DNA of 64,000 nt from WHUA01 sp963711215 (GTDB lineage: Bacteria > Pseudomonadota > Alphaproteobacteria > UBA8366), in assembly GCA_963711215.1 (NCBI GenBank), contig CAVQDH010000007.1, positions 279,026-343,025 of the forward strand, given 5' to 3'. This document shows positions 49,146 to 59,600 of the stretch, in pieces. Under the pieces are notes generated by a model. It saw nothing but the letters and a program-made list of their open reading frames with translations. It had not been told where the DNA came from and searched no databases. Position 1 is the first letter of the stretch. Each line of letters opens with the position of its first letter. A program made the position numbers and the translations under genes.

Positions 49146-50282
49146 ATGAGCCATCTTGCCCCACAGCTCGAAGATTTCATGCCGGGCGGCGCCCTGACGG
49201 CGCCGGCGGACCCGCGCCCGAACCTGGTCGGCATGGACCGGGCGGACATGGCCGCCGCGCTGGCCCCGCTGGGGGTCGAGCCCTACCGGGTCCGCCAGGT
49301 CTTCCAGTGGGTCTACAACCGCGGCGCCACCGGCTTCGACGCCATGACCAACCTGTCGAAAACGCTCCGGGCCGAGCTCGACGCGCGCTTCCGCATCGGC
49401 CGGCTCGGCGTAAGCACCGCCCACGAATCGGTCGACGGCACGCGCAAATGGCTGGTCCGTTTCGCGGACGGCCAGGAGGCGGAAAGCGTCTTCATTCCGG
49501 AGCCCGACCGGGGCACGCTCTGCGTCTCCAGCCAGATCGGCTGCACCCTGACCTGCAGCTTCTGCCATACCGGCACCCAAAAACTGGTGCGCAACCTGGG
49601 GCCGGACGAGATCCTGGGCCAGGTGATGCTGGCGCGCGACGCGCTCGGCGAATGGCCCGATTCGCAGGTCGACCGGCGGCTGACCAACATCGTCATGATG
49701 GGCATGGGCGAGCCGCTCTACAATTTCGACAACGTGAAGAAGGCGCTCTCGATCGCCATCGACGGCGAGGGGATCGCCATCTCCTGGCGCAAGATCACGC
49801 TTTCGACCTCGGGCGTGGTGCCGATGATCCGCCGCGCCGGCGAGGAGATCGGCGTCATGCTGGCGATCTCGCTGCACGCCGTGCGGGACGAGCTGCGCGA
49901 CGTCCTGGTGCCGATCAACCGCAAATGGCCGATCGCCGAGCTGCTGCAGGCCTGCCGCGACTATCCGACCGGCACCAACGCGCGCCGCATCACGTTCGAA
50001 TACGTCATGCTCAAGGGCGTCAACGACACCGACGCCGATGCGCGCGAGCTGGCCCGGCTGCTGCAGGGCATCCCGTCCAAGGTCAACCTGATCCCCTTCA
50101 ACCCGTGGCCGGGCACGGCGTACGAGTGCTCCGACCCAAAGCGGATCGAGCGCTTCGCCGACATCGTCAACCGGGCCGGCTACGTCTCGACCGTGCGCAC
50201 CCCGCGCGGCCGCGACATCCTCGCCGCCTGCGGCCAGCTCAAGAGCGAAAGCGTGCGCCAGCGCCGGCAGAAGGCCACCTGA
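49146..50282 (+). CDS. rlmN: Dual-specificity 23S rRNA (A2503-C2) / tRNA (A37-C2) methyltransferase
   Basis: A 378-residue radical-SAM methylsynthase. The iron-sulfur cysteines are in CTLTCSFCHTGTQKLVRNLG (CxxxCxxC). VRQVFQWVYNRGATGFDAMT belongs to the N-terminal accessory domain, and the remaining core has IVMMGMGEPLYNFDNVKKAL, ISLHAVRDELRDVLVPINRK, LKGVNDTDADARELARLL and NLIPFNPWPGTAYECS with the methyl-accepting Cys. The start ATG at 49146 is near a likely promoter. No frame break. The argG promoter follows within 15 bases of its stop. Confidence 0.97.
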   Translation: MSHLAPQLEDFMPGGALTAPADPRPNLVGMDRADMAAALAPLGVEPYRVRQVFQWVYNRGATGFDAMTNLSKTLRAELDARFRIGRLGVSTAHESVDGTRKWLVRFADGQEAESVFIPEPDRGTLCVSSQIGCTLTCSFCHTGTQKLVRNLGPDEILGQVMLARDALGEWPDSQVDRRLTNIVMMGMGEPLYNFDNVKKALSIAIDGEGIAISWRKITLSTSGVVPMIRRAGEEIGVMLAISLHAVRDELRDVLVPINRKWPIAELLQACRDYPTGTNARRITFEYVMLKGVNDTDADARELARLLQGIPSKVNLIPFNPWPGTAYECSDPKRIERFADIVNRAGYVSTVRTPRGRDILAACGQLKSESVRQRRQKAT

Positions 50283-50292
50283 CCGCCACCGC

Positions 50293-50320
50293 TTGCGGGA
50301 CCGCGTACTTTCCCTATACT
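50293..50320 (+). promoter_or_regulatory. Putative sigma-70 promoter of argG
   Basis: TTGCGG, 16-base spacer, TATACT, placed 59 bases before the argG ATG. The -10 matches five of six consensus bases, the -35 four of six. It is the clearest protein-gene promoter seen in the window. Confidence 0.55.
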
Positions 50321-50378
50321 CCGCCGCCATCCGCGGTCCTTCGGACTGACGGCGGCGTCGCGCAAAGGGAACCCGGCC

Positions 50379-51599
<1,221 letters not shown>

Positions 51600-51608
51600 G
51601 GCTACGCG

Positions 51609-52313
51609 TTATTTCGGCAAGAGATCGACGCCGATCACCCAGCCATGGGTGAGGATCAGGGCCAGGAAGAGGCCGATCCCGCCCGCGACGCGGCCCAGCC
51701 CGATGCCGGCCCAGTCGATCCGTGTCCGGCCCTGGATCGCCGCCAGGAACGGGATGACCGAGGTGGTCAGCGCGACCGGCCCCCAGGCGGAGCCCAGGCT
51801 GGCGCGGCGACGGCTGTCGATATGCGCCATGCCGCCGAAAGCCAGGATCGCCATGCCACCGAACAGGACGAGGCTCGCCTCGTCGCCGTTGGCCAGCAGA
51901 TGCGCCACGGCCCAGAGGCCGATGCCCCAGAGCGCGGGATGGCGGGTGACGGTGATGATCCCCAACAGCGGCCGCGGCCCGTCGAGATAGCGCTCGCCCG
52001 CCACCATCGTGACGCTTTGCGTGGTCAGGCCGGCGACGATGAAGATGCAGGCGAAGGGCATGACCATGAAGGGGATATGCCGGACGGCCGGCGAATCCGG
52101 CCAGAGCGTGTAGAGCGGCGCCGCCCGGTAGGCGATGATCATCCAGGCCAGTCCGGCGAAGGCAAGCGCGGAATAGATCAGGCGGAAACCGTTCATGCCC
52201 AGCGCCTTGATGAGGCCGTCCCGCACGGCTACGGTGGACAAAATAAAATGCCCACCGACGAAAACCGCAACGGCCAAAAAGAGCGCCTGAATCGTGCCAA
52301 CCATCTGCGCCAT
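51609..52313 (-). CDS. NnrU family membrane protein
   Basis: A 234-residue protein with six hydrophobic helices; AVAVFVGGHFILSTVAVRDG and LRLIYSALAFAGLAWMII-like segments near the N-terminus fit the NnrU/NnuR-associated family. The conserved HPALWGIGLWAVAHLLANGD motif in the middle, shared with isoprenylcysteine-methyltransferase-like and NnrU proteins, is present. NnrU genes sit beside denitrification loci in some species and are related to 15-cis-zeta-carotene isomerase; neither pathway is nearby here. Function unknown. It is divergent from the DUF3253 gene. Confidence 0.88.
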   Translation of the reverse strand: MAQMVGTIQALFLAVAVFVGGHFILSTVAVRDGLIKALGMNGFRLIYSALAFAGLAWMIIAYRAAPLYTLWPDSPAVRHIPFMVMPFACIFIVAGLTTQSVTMVAGERYLDGPRPLLGIITVTRHPALWGIGLWAVAHLLANGDEASLVLFGGMAILAFGGMAHIDSRRRASLGSAWGPVALTTSVIPFLAAIQGRTRIDWAGIGLGRVAGGIGLFLALILTHGWVIGVDLLPK

Positions 52314-52366
52314 TATTCGTGTGAACCCTGTCCGCGTCCATATTGCTCTTCGGGGATTGCGACATC

Positions 52367-52678
52367 ATGACCGGTGACGCGAAGGACAGCCCGAAAACGC
52401 TGGCCGATGACCCGGTCGCGACGGCCATCCTGGAGGCGCTGTCCGGCCTCGCGCCGGGCGCCTCGATCAGCCTGATGGACGCGGCACGGGCGGTCGCGGA
52501 CCAGCGCCGCCGGCCGGCCGACGGGCCCGAGCTGTGGCGGCGCTACATGAACGCGGTGCGGCAGCAGGCCACCCACCTCGCCCGGCAAGGGCGGATCGAG
52601 ATCACCCGCAAGGGCGAACCGGTCGATCCCAAGAATTTCAAGGGCGTCGTGCGCCTGCGCCTGCCGGAACCCGTGTAG
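52367..52678 (+). CDS. DUF3253 family small protein
   Basis: A 103-residue protein with a winged-helix-like layout: VATAILEALSGLAPGASISL then MDAARAVADQRRR, WRRYMNAVRQQATHLARQGR and IEITRKGEPVDPKNFKGVVR. This matches the DUF3253 family, predicted to bind nucleic acid but not characterised. The ATG at 52367 is chosen. It stops 30 bases from the convergent folD. Confidence 0.85.
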   Translation: MTGDAKDSPKTLADDPVATAILEALSGLAPGASISLMDAARAVADQRRRPADGPELWRRYMNAVRQQATHLARQGRIEITRKGEPVDPKNFKGVVRLRLPEPV

Positions 52679-52708
52679 CAAAGCCCGGCGGATAACGGAC
52701 ATCTGAAA

Positions 52709-53602
52709 TCAGATCGCGGGCTCTTCGACGCCCGCTTGGCGGCAGGCGGCCGTCAGCGTGTTCATCAGCAAGCAGGCGATGGTCATCGGCCCGACGCCGC
52801 CTGGGACGGGCGTGATCGCACCCGCCACCTTCACCGCCTCCGGGAAGCAGACATCGCCCACCAGCCGGTATTTCCCGGGCTCGCTCTGCTTCGGCACCCG
52901 GTTGATGCCGACGTCGATGACCGTGGCGCCGGGCTTGACCCAGCCGCCGCGGACCATCTCGGCCCGGCCGACGGCTGCGACCAGGATGTCGGCGCGGCGG
53001 CACACCATATCCAGGTCGCGGGTGCGCGAATGCGCCACGGTGACGGTGCAGTTCTCGCGCAGCAGCAGGGCCGCCATCGGCTTGCCGACGATGTTCGAGC
53101 GCCCGACGATCACCGCCTCCAGGCCCGACAGGTCGCCGAGCCGGTCCTTGAGCAGCATCAGGCAACCGAGCGGCGTGCAGGGGACCATGCCCTTGCCGCC
53201 GGTCGCCAAGCGCCCGGCATTGATGACATGGAATCCGTCGACATCCTTGGCCGGGGCGATCGCGTCGATCACCTTGTCGGGGTCGATCTGCTCCGGCAGC
53301 GGCAATTGCACCAGGATGCCGTGCACGGCCGGATCCTGGTTGAGCCGGGCGATCAGGTCGAGCAGCGCCGCCTCGCCCGTATCGCCCGGCAGCGTGTGCT
53401 CGAAGCTCTGCATTCCGGCGTCGACGGTCTGCCTGCGCTTGTTGCGGACGTAGACGCCGCTCGCCGCATCGTCGCCGACCAGCACGACGGCGAGGCCGGG
53501 GATCAGGCCATGCGCCGCCTTCACCCGGCCGACCGCGTCGGTCACGCGGGCGCGAAGCGCGGCGGCGAAGCCCTTGCCGTCGATGATCTGCGCGTCAGTC
53601 AT
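52709..53602 (-). CDS. folD: Methylenetetrahydrofolate dehydrogenase / methenyltetrahydrofolate cyclohydrolase
   Basis: Interconverts one-carbon folates. 297 residues. LAVVLVGDDAASGVYVRNKR holds the catalytic Lys, then GILVQLPLPEQID, PAKDVDGFHVINAGRLATGG, VPCTPLGCLMLL, VIVGRSNIVGKPMAALLLRE for NADP binding and ITPVPGGVGPMTIACLLMNT. The ATG at 53602 overlaps the 3' end of the DUF167 gene by eight bases, so yggT, the DUF167 gene and folD form one coupled unit. Confidence 0.97.
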   Translation of the reverse strand: MTDAQIIDGKGFAAALRARVTDAVGRVKAAHGLIPGLAVVLVGDDAASGVYVRNKRRQTVDAGMQSFEHTLPGDTGEAALLDLIARLNQDPAVHGILVQLPLPEQIDPDKVIDAIAPAKDVDGFHVINAGRLATGGKGMVPCTPLGCLMLLKDRLGDLSGLEAVIVGRSNIVGKPMAALLLRENCTVTVAHSRTRDLDMVCRRADILVAAVGRAEMVRGGWVKPGATVIDVGINRVPKQSEPGKYRLVGDVCFPEAVKVAGAITPVPGGVGPMTIACLLMNTLTAACRQAGVEEPAI

Positions 53603-53921
53603 GGCGTTCCTCGAACCATTGGGTGAGCTGCCGCTCGAGTCTTGCCGGGTCGCCCGCGACATGGACGACCTTGTTGCGGTCCTTGGCGCCGCCGGCGATC
53701 GACAGGGCCGATTTCGGCAGCTTCCAGGTCTTGGCCAGAAGCCTTATCAGGGCGGCATTCGCCTTGCCGGATTCGGGCGCCGCGGTCACCCGGACCTTGA
53801 GCGCGCTGCCGCCGGCAGCAACGGCCGCCACGCCCTCGATCCGGTCGGCGCCGGCTTTCGGCGTCAGTCGCACGGTTACGGTGATCCCGTCGGCATGCCG
53901 CCGGATCGGGGCCGCCGTCAC
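53595..53921 (-). CDS. DUF167 (YggU/UPF0235) family protein
   Basis: A 108-residue member of the DUF167 family. ITVTVRLTPKAGADRIEGVA, ALKVRVTAAPESGKANAALI and RLLAKTWKLPKSALSIAGGA are the family core, ending with ARLERQLTQWFEERHD. Function unknown; structures show a small alpha/beta fold. The GTG at 53921 is chosen because it overlaps the yggT stop as GTGA. It lies between yggT and folD, overlapping both. Confidence 0.9.
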   Translation of the reverse strand: MTAAPIRRHADGITVTVRLTPKAGADRIEGVAAVAAGGSALKVRVTAAPESGKANAALIRLLAKTWKLPKSALSIAGGAKDRNKVVHVAGDPARLERQLTQWFEERHD

Positions 53922-54199
53922 GCAGGCCAGTACTCGATCAGCAGCCGCTGCACGAAGAACAACAGCAGCAAGAGAACCAGCGGCGACAGGTCGATGCCGC
54001 CCAGATTCGGGAGAATGCGCCGGATCGGCCGCATCGCCGGCTCGGTGACCCGGTACAAGAAATCGCCGACCATGTAGACGAAGCGGTTGTTCGTGTTGAT
54101 CACGTTGAAGGCGATCAGCCAGCTCAGCACCACCTGGATGATGATGAGCCAGACGTAGAGGTTGATGATCTGAAGGATCAACCACAGCAGCGAAACCAT
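53918..54199 (-). CDS. YggT family membrane protein
   Basis: A 93-residue protein with two hydrophobic segments (LLWLILQIINLYVWLIIIQV at the start, SPLVLLLLLFFVQRLLIEYW at the end) separated by the conserved DFLYRVTEPAMRPIRRILPN. YggT proteins are linked to osmotic tolerance, division-site membrane organisation or photosystem assembly in different lineages. It heads the yggT, DUF167, folD series. The ATG at 54199 gives the family N-terminus. Confidence 0.93.
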   Translation of the reverse strand: MVSLLWLILQIINLYVWLIIIQVVLSWLIAFNVINTNNRFVYMVGDFLYRVTEPAMRPIRRILPNLGGIDLSPLVLLLLLFFVQRLLIEYWPA

Positions 54200-54305
54200 G
54201 CGCACGAGCCCCCGATTGCGACGATCGGCGCAACCTAGCCGCATACCCTAAAGGGTGGCAAGGCCTTGCGGACCTTGAGATCAGGATTGGGCGGCTCTGC
54301 GAAGC

Positions 54306-54334
54306 TTGACAGGAAACCTGGGGGCCCACATATT
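54306..54334 (+). promoter_or_regulatory. Putative sigma-70 promoter of tRNA-Ala
   Basis: Perfect -35 TTGACA, 17-base spacer, CATATT as -10 (four of six), ending 46 bases before the mature tRNA. This is the best -35 match noticed in the window. Confidence 0.6.
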
Positions 54335-54380
54335 CCGCACGCTCCGGCGGGCCCAATCCGCCGGCTGCGATGCGTCTGAT

Positions 54381-54456
<76 letters not shown>

Positions 54457-54663
54457 CTCTATTTTATCTGTTTTATATCAATAAGTTAACCGCTTCCGAC
54501 AGTCGCGGAATTCTGCGCCATTGCGGCGGTATCCGTGCTCATTCCTTGGCTGGGAGACGGCCTGCTCGCGCGTCTCCGTCGGGTTTCGCCCGGAAGTCTC
54601 CGTCGGCCCATTCCCGTAGCCAACACTTTAGTCCGGTTGGTGAGGAGTGGGCGCCGCCGGGTC

Positions 54664-56351
54664 TCAGGTGAAGCTGAGAAGGCGGCGTTGCGCGTCCCAG
54701 AGTGCGGGGATGTCACGTAGCCGCTTGAGCCGGTATGCGGTGAGCTCGATCGGCTGGCGCCCTTCCAGGATGGCGTCCACGATGTCGGGCGCGAGAAAGG
54801 CGAGCGGCAGGATACGGCTGACATCGCCCTTATCGACGTCATGCCGCAGGGCGAGTTCCTTGACGCTGCGGACCTCGCCGGATGCGAGTTCCGCGAACCA
54901 GCGATGGGCCGACGTGACGGCGTTGACCAGGGCCTGATCCGGCTCCACCGGTTTCGATGTCGCACCGGTCAGGATCAGCTTTTTCTCGACCCCACGCCGT
55001 CTGAAGGCGATGGCAAGGTCAAGATCAGCTGTGCGTGATGACGAACCGGTCCCGCCGTCGTGGCAGCCGGTGACACCAGATTTCTGCATCAAGACATCAG
55101 TCCGGATCGTGAAGCGCATTCTGTCTTTCGACAGTTCGATGCGGTCGACCAGGTCAGACAGGATCCCGCGCTTTTCGGATGCCGGGCACTTTATAAGCTC
55201 CTTGCGCAGTGCGGCGGCTGTGAGAAGGATCTGCTGCACATCCTCTGCGTCCACTTCGGATAGACCGTGCGTATCGAGCAAGCGCGGGCCGTCATTCAGG
55301 AAGTTGGCGATCCCGTCGAGAACGGCCGTCTCGATCGTCCTCGCCGGCAACCGCCAGCCTGGTCGCGAACCAGGATCGCGCGACACGTAGTAGTGATAGC
55401 GACGGCCCTGTTTGTTGCAGTGGTGAGGCGACAGGCGCTGGCCCTTTTCATCAAACAGCAGCCCGGTCAGCAGGGCCGGGCTGCCGTCATTTGCGCTGCG
55501 GGACCGTGGTGGCGCATTGGCAGCCAACTGTCCCTGGACCGCATCCCAGACGGCACGGTCGATTATCGGCGCATGCTCGCCGGGAAAGCTCTTACCCTTG
55601 TGGCTGATCTCGCCGATGTAGATCCGGTTATTCAGCAGCTTGTTGAGGTGGCCTGCGCGGAATGGCGCGCCGCCCGGGCGGCTGCCGTTGTTGGGCTTCC
55701 GAGCCTTGGTGCGGAGCTCGAGGCGGTCCGCTGCCTCTTGCACAGCCCTGATGGTGCCGAGCCGGCGGTAGAGATCGAACAGAGTTCGAACCGTTCCGGC
55801 CTCCGCCGCGTTGACCACCAGCTTCCGGTCGACCACGTCGTAGCCGAGCGGCACAACGCCACCCATCCACATCCCCTTCTTCTTGGAGGCGGCGATCTTG
55901 TCGCGAATGCGTTCCGCGGTGACTTCACGCTCGAACTGGGCGAAGGACAGCAGCACGTTGAGGGTGAGACGGCCCATCGATGACGTCGTGTTGAACTGCT
56001 GGGTTACTGAGACGAAGGAGACGTCCCTGCGCATCGAAGATCTCGACGATCTTCGCGAAGTCGGCCAGAGAGCGTGTCAGCCGGTCGACCTTGTAGACGA
56101 CCACCACATCGATCGCTCCGGCTTCTGATGTCAGCGAGCAGCTGCCGCAAGGCTGGCCGGTCCATGGTGCCGCCCGACAGGCCGCCATCGTCGTACGCGG
56201 TCTTGACGACCGTCCAGCCTTCGCCGGCCTGGCTCTTTATATAGGCGGTGCAGGCATCGCGCTGCGCCTCGAGGGAGTTGTATTCCTGCTCGAGCCCTTC
56301 CTCGGTGGACTTGCGGGTATAGATCGCGCAGCGCAGCCGTCGGGCATTCAT
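54664..56351 (-). CDS. Large serine recombinase, two frame breaks
   Basis: A site-specific recombinase of about 562 residues when repaired. The resolvase catalytic domain starts RLRCAIYTRKSTEEGLEQEY (nucleophile Ser in RKST) and includes YDDGGLSGGTMDRPALRQLL. It passes near 56116-56125 into IDVVVVYKVDRLTRSLADFA, and near 56024-56034 into DVSFVSVTQQFNTTSSMGRL followed by FAQFEREVTAERIRDKIAAS. Each change is healed by dropping one base. The recombinase (DNA-binding) domain follows with PLGYDVVDRKLVVNAAEAGT and NRIYIGEISHKGKSFPGEHA. A C-terminal helical region with LLTGLLFDEKGQRLSPHHCN ends at 54664. The ATG overlaps DUF2924 by ATGA. It probably drives integration at or near tRNA-Ala; the site is inferred. 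Confidence 0.9.
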
Positions 56352-56800
56352 TGTTCGGCACCCTGACCGATGCCGAAGAACCGCGGCCCGGACCATCGGG
56401 TCCCGGTGATGGCGCGCGCGATGGCCGAGAGGGAGCGATAGCTTGCACCATTCCATCGATAGCCGTCCTCGACGACATCGACGGTATGGGTCGATCCGTT
56501 CCACTCCCGGACCAGACGGGCACCGGGCCCGAGCTGCTGCGATGCCAGCCCGGCGCCATTCTTCGCCGGTGTCCGCGCATTCGCGATCCTGTCGAGACGG
56601 CGGTGCCTTCGCGATCGCGAATGCCCGGCCTGGTTCATCTGAACGGCGTGGGCGACGGCCCCGATCAGGAACCGTCGACCCACGCCCTTCGGCGGTGCGC
56701 TTCGATAGAGGGATTGCCATTGAAGCGCCAGGTCTTCGCGGGGCGCAGTCTCCAGGTCGGCTATGACCTGGGCGATATCCGCCTGTCGATTGTCGGTCAC
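56348..56800 (-). CDS. DUF2924 family protein
   Basis: A 150-residue protein. LQWQSLYRSAPPKGVGRRFL near the N-terminus and LGPGARLVREWNGSTHTVDV then GYRWNGASYRSLSAIARAIT with TRWSGPRFFGI at the C-terminus are the DUF2924 signature. The family is almost always encoded directly upstream of a serine recombinase in alphaproteobacterial elements, as here with an ATGA overlap. It is likely an accessory or DNA-binding factor for the recombinase, which is inference from context. The start is GTG at 56800. Confidence 0.9.
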   Translation of the reverse strand: MTDNRQADIAQVIADLETAPREDLALQWQSLYRSAPPKGVGRRFLIGAVAHAVQMNQAGHSRSRRHRRLDRIANARTPAKNGAGLASQQLGPGARLVREWNGSTHTVDVVEDGYRWNGASYRSLSAIARAITGTRWSGPRFFGIGQGAEQ

Positions 56801-56814
56801 CGGATATCCCTCGC

Positions 56815-57402
56815 TCAGCAAGACCGGGCCGTGATCCGGTAGACACGACCGCGCTCCGGATCGGTTTCCGATGCAACGGTGAAACCGAGCTTCTTCTTGA
56901 CTGTCCCGCTGATGGCGCCGCGGACCGAGTGCTGCTGCCATCCAGTGGCGCCGACGATCTCGGGGATCGCCGCTCCCTCCTTCCGTTTCAGCAGGGCAAT
57001 CAGAAGCGCGATCTTCGTGCCCTGACGCACCGCATTCGGTTGGCTAGCCCGTGCCTCCGCGCGCTCACTCGGTTTCCGGCGGCGATTTCGAGAGCTCTTC
57101 TTGCTCTTCGTGGTACCGTTCTTGACGTTCCGGGTTGATTCCGGCACGACGCCCATTGCCTCGAGGCCTGCTGGGGTGACGACCAGCATGAAGCGTTGCC
57201 CGTCTTCAGTCTCGCGCCAGGCTACGGCGTCCGGCGGCGCGGCTTGTTCCTGCACCAGTTTCTTGTTCAGAAGTCCCTTGAGAACGCGGGTGAGGGCATT
57301 TGGCTTGATCTCGAGGCGCTTAGGCAGCGGCAGGACCGCGCCATCGTCGCGCTGTGCGGCATTGGAAAGCAGAACCCGGTGCATGTCAGAGAGTTTCGGC
57401 AT
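56815..57402 (-). CDS. DUF3489 family protein
   Basis: 195 residues. The N-terminal winged-helix-like half (LSDMHRVLLSNAAQRDDGAV, RLEIKPNALTRVLKGLLNKK) is joined by a basic, low-complexity linker (KSSRNRRRKPSERAEARAS) to the DUF3489 domain (TKIALLIALLKRKEGAAIPE, ATGWQQHSVRGAISGTVKKK). The C-terminal half resembles a helix-turn-helix. It belongs to the usual DUF3489-DUF2924-recombinase set, 14 bases before DUF2924. Probably DNA binding; function not established. Confidence 0.9.
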   Translation of the reverse strand: MPKLSDMHRVLLSNAAQRDDGAVLPLPKRLEIKPNALTRVLKGLLNKKLVQEQAAPPDAVAWRETEDGQRFMLVVTPAGLEAMGVVPESTRNVKNGTTKSKKSSRNRRRKPSERAEARASQPNAVRQGTKIALLIALLKRKEGAAIPEIVGATGWQQHSVRGAISGTVKKKLGFTVASETDPERGRVYRITARSC

Positions 57403-57590
57403 TGTGAGCCTCCGTCGGTGCGTGCGTCGCGGGGATCGCGGCGCTCCCACCTCCGAAGGCCCCGCCGACGGTGCCGGTCAGGGTGGCGACCAACCGGCCG
57501 CCTTCGACACACCAAGCAATGCTTGCCCTTCCGGGGAAGTCCAGCCGAAAGAAGCATTTTTTCTCTTCTTTCTGAGGGGATCACTGGCTG
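57403..57590. other. Non-coding gap between DUF3489 and terminase genes
   Basis: 188 bases with no convincing gene. Because both neighbours are on the minus strand, this may hold a promoter for the recombinase module, separating it from the terminase module. No clear -35/-10 pair or hairpin was found. Confidence 0.4.
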
Positions 57591-59066
57591 TCAGGCCTGT
57601 TCCATGCGTCGGCCATTGGCATCCGCGCGCCGATGGGCGGATCGCCGCCGCCGGCGGCCGTTGACCTTGTGGAATTGCCAGGCGTCGCCCCGCCGCGAGC
57701 CAACCCATTCGAGGAACTGGCTCAGGCTGTCCGCCTGGTCGTCATACCGGGCGTTCGGGAAGCCAAGAAGCTCCCGCTTGAAGGCCGGGAGCCAGGGGGC
57801 GGTTGCAGGGAGGAGAAACCGTCCCGTCTCGAGCTTGGCTCCCTGGGCGCCGAAACGGACTTCCTTGTCCAGCCGCGGACGATAACCAAGCACGGATATT
57901 TCCTCGACGTCCCTCAGCTCGCGGACGAGCGGAATGCCACTGTTGGCGTACTCGATGATCACCTTGTCGGCGCGCCACTGGCGGGCCATGCCGATCACCT
58001 GCCGCCGCAGCGCCGGGTACTCAAGGCGTTCGCGCAGGACATCGAGCAGCAGCCAGTTGCCCTCGCGATACCCCCAGGTGGTGCAGACCGAGAAGTCGCT
58101 CGTCGGTTCCGCCGTGACCGCCGTGTCCCAGGATTGGACCGCCATCTGCAGTTCGGTCCGGTCCGGTCGCCGGTCGTAGGTACCGAACCATTCCCAGCGC
58201 AACCGATTTCCTTCCGGCGGCACCGGGTCTTGCTGGTACTGTGCCGAGAAGGCAAAGGCGCCAATCTCGCGCCGGATTTCCTCGAGGGTCTCCAGCGGCT
58301 CACGCTGCGGAAAGAGCGGCTCCCCCTTCCGTCGGTGCATGACACGGCCATGCGCCAGGTAGAAACGCTCGTCCTGCTCGGCGATGGCCTGAAGGTTGAG
58401 ATGGACAAAGTTGCCCTTGTCGATCAGGTAGCCTGCGAGGTCGTCCTCATGCAGGCGCTGCTGGATCGCGATGATCTGGCCGGATTGTTTGTCGTTGAGA
58501 CGGCTGAACAGGGTTTGCTCGTAAAACTCCTTCACCCGCGTTCGCTCGACATCGGAATGCGCGTCGGCCGCCTTCATGAGGTCGTCGACGATGAGCATGT
58601 CGGCGCCGAGACCGGTCACGGCGCCGCCGAGCGACACCGCCCGCCGGCTGCCCATGCGCGTGGTCATGATCTCGGCTTCCGTGTTTCGCTTGGGATGAAC
58701 GCGGACAACGGGGAAGAGGCGCTGATACCACTCGCTGGTGACCACGGCGCGAAAGTCCCGCGCGTGCTTTGAGGAAAGATCCAATCCATAAGATGCGACC
58801 TGAACACGCAGTGCCGGATTTCTGCCCAAGAGCCAGGCGACGAAGGCGACGGAGACACAGATCGATTTCAGGTGCCGCGGTGGAACGGTGATTAGCAGGC
58901 GCTTGAGTTCACCGGCGGCTACCTGTTCGAGCAGGTGGCACATCGCCTCGATGTGCCACCCATCGATGAACTGCTGGCCCGGATGAAGCGTGCCGAAAGT
59001 TTTCCAGACGAAGTAATAAAGGTGTTCCCGCAGCGCAGCGTCCCGGACTGTGATCTCGTCGCTCAT
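57591..59066 (-). CDS. Phage-type terminase large subunit
   Basis: A 491-residue TerL-like protein. The ATPase domain has Walker A-like VPPRHLKSICVSVAFVAWLL, Walker B LGADMLIVDDLMKAADAHSD, and the coupling motif region SGQIIAIQQRLHEDDLAGYL. The nuclease domain has MAVQSWDTAVTAEPTSDFSV with its metal-binding Asp, VIIEYANSGIPLVREL, and NARYDDQADSLSQFLEWV near the C-terminus with the last acidic residues. In phages this packages DNA into capsids; here no capsid genes are visible. It overlaps the DUF5681 gene by ATGA. The C-terminal tail (RRRRSAHRRADANGRR) is very basic. Confidence 0.92.
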   Translation of the reverse strand: MSDEITVRDAALREHLYYFVWKTFGTLHPGQQFIDGWHIEAMCHLLEQVAAGELKRLLITVPPRHLKSICVSVAFVAWLLGRNPALRVQVASYGLDLSSKHARDFRAVVTSEWYQRLFPVVRVHPKRNTEAEIMTTRMGSRRAVSLGGAVTGLGADMLIVDDLMKAADAHSDVERTRVKEFYEQTLFSRLNDKQSGQIIAIQQRLHEDDLAGYLIDKGNFVHLNLQAIAEQDERFYLAHGRVMHRRKGEPLFPQREPLETLEEIRREIGAFAFSAQYQQDPVPPEGNRLRWEWFGTYDRRPDRTELQMAVQSWDTAVTAEPTSDFSVCTTWGYREGNWLLLDVLRERLEYPALRRQVIGMARQWRADKVIIEYANSGIPLVRELRDVEEISVLGYRPRLDKEVRFGAQGAKLETGRFLLPATAPWLPAFKRELLGFPNARYDDQADSLSQFLEWVGSRRGDAWQFHKVNGRRRRRSAHRRADANGRRMEQA

Positions 59067-59596
59067 TGCTTGCGCCGCTTCCGGACAGGCTGGTTTCGAG
59101 ACCTGGTGCTATTGGCATCCGGGGCGGCTTGCGTCGTTGCTTCAAGGAGCTTCGTCTTGAACGCCTTGAGGATTGCCCGGTCGTCTGCACCAAGCTTTTC
59201 CGGTTCGATATCGGTCGCCGCACGCTCCGGCTCGGCAAGCGCTAGGTCCGTGACCTTGAAGAGCGTCAGCAGCGTCCGGATGTCGCCTTCGGCGGCCTTG
59301 TTGACGAAGCGCTTCGCGATCACCACGCGCTTGGGCAAGATGCGCCGCTTCCCGCCTTCGTTCACGGCGACTTTCGCCGACAGCTCCTGCTCGATCAGTG
59401 TCGCTAGGTTCCTGGACCCGCGTGGTCGGCCACGCGGGTTGCCGGACCGCCCCGACTTGAACTGGCTATCGCGAGGCGGTCTGCCGTAGCCGATTTCGTA
59501 GTCTCCGCCATTCTGTTCGTTTGACATATTGCTTGTGGTGCCAGAGCGATTTACGGCATCGTCCCGGCGCCGCCGCCTGATGGTTTTGTCCGCCAT
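59063..59596 (-). CDS. DUF5681 domain protein (terminase small-subunit-like position)
   Basis: 177 residues. The N-terminus is basic. The DUF5681 block reads YGRPPRDSQFKSGRSGNPRG then RPRGSRNLATLIEQELSAKV, followed by GGKRRILPKRVVIAKRFVNK and AAEGDIRTLLTLFKVTDLAL. These proteins lie just upstream of TerL in many alphaproteobacterial elements and may serve as the small terminase subunit; that role is inferred. Start ATG at 59596, five bases after the methyltransferase stop; a shorter start at 59527 is possible. It overlaps terL by ATGA. Confidence 0.88.
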   Translation of the reverse strand: MADKTIRRRRRDDAVNRSGTTSNMSNEQNGGDYEIGYGRPPRDSQFKSGRSGNPRGRPRGSRNLATLIEQELSAKVAVNEGGKRRILPKRVVIAKRFVNKAAEGDIRTLLTLFKVTDLALAEPERAATDIEPEKLGADDRAILKAFKTKLLEATTQAAPDANSTRSRNQPVRKRRKQ

Positions 59597-59600
59597 TATG

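Noticed and set aside
54457..54663. Second copy of the tRNA-Ala 3' end as an att site within the window
   Set aside because: I looked for a repeat of the T-arm and acceptor sequence downstream and found none before 64000; the distal att copy, if present, is outside the window.
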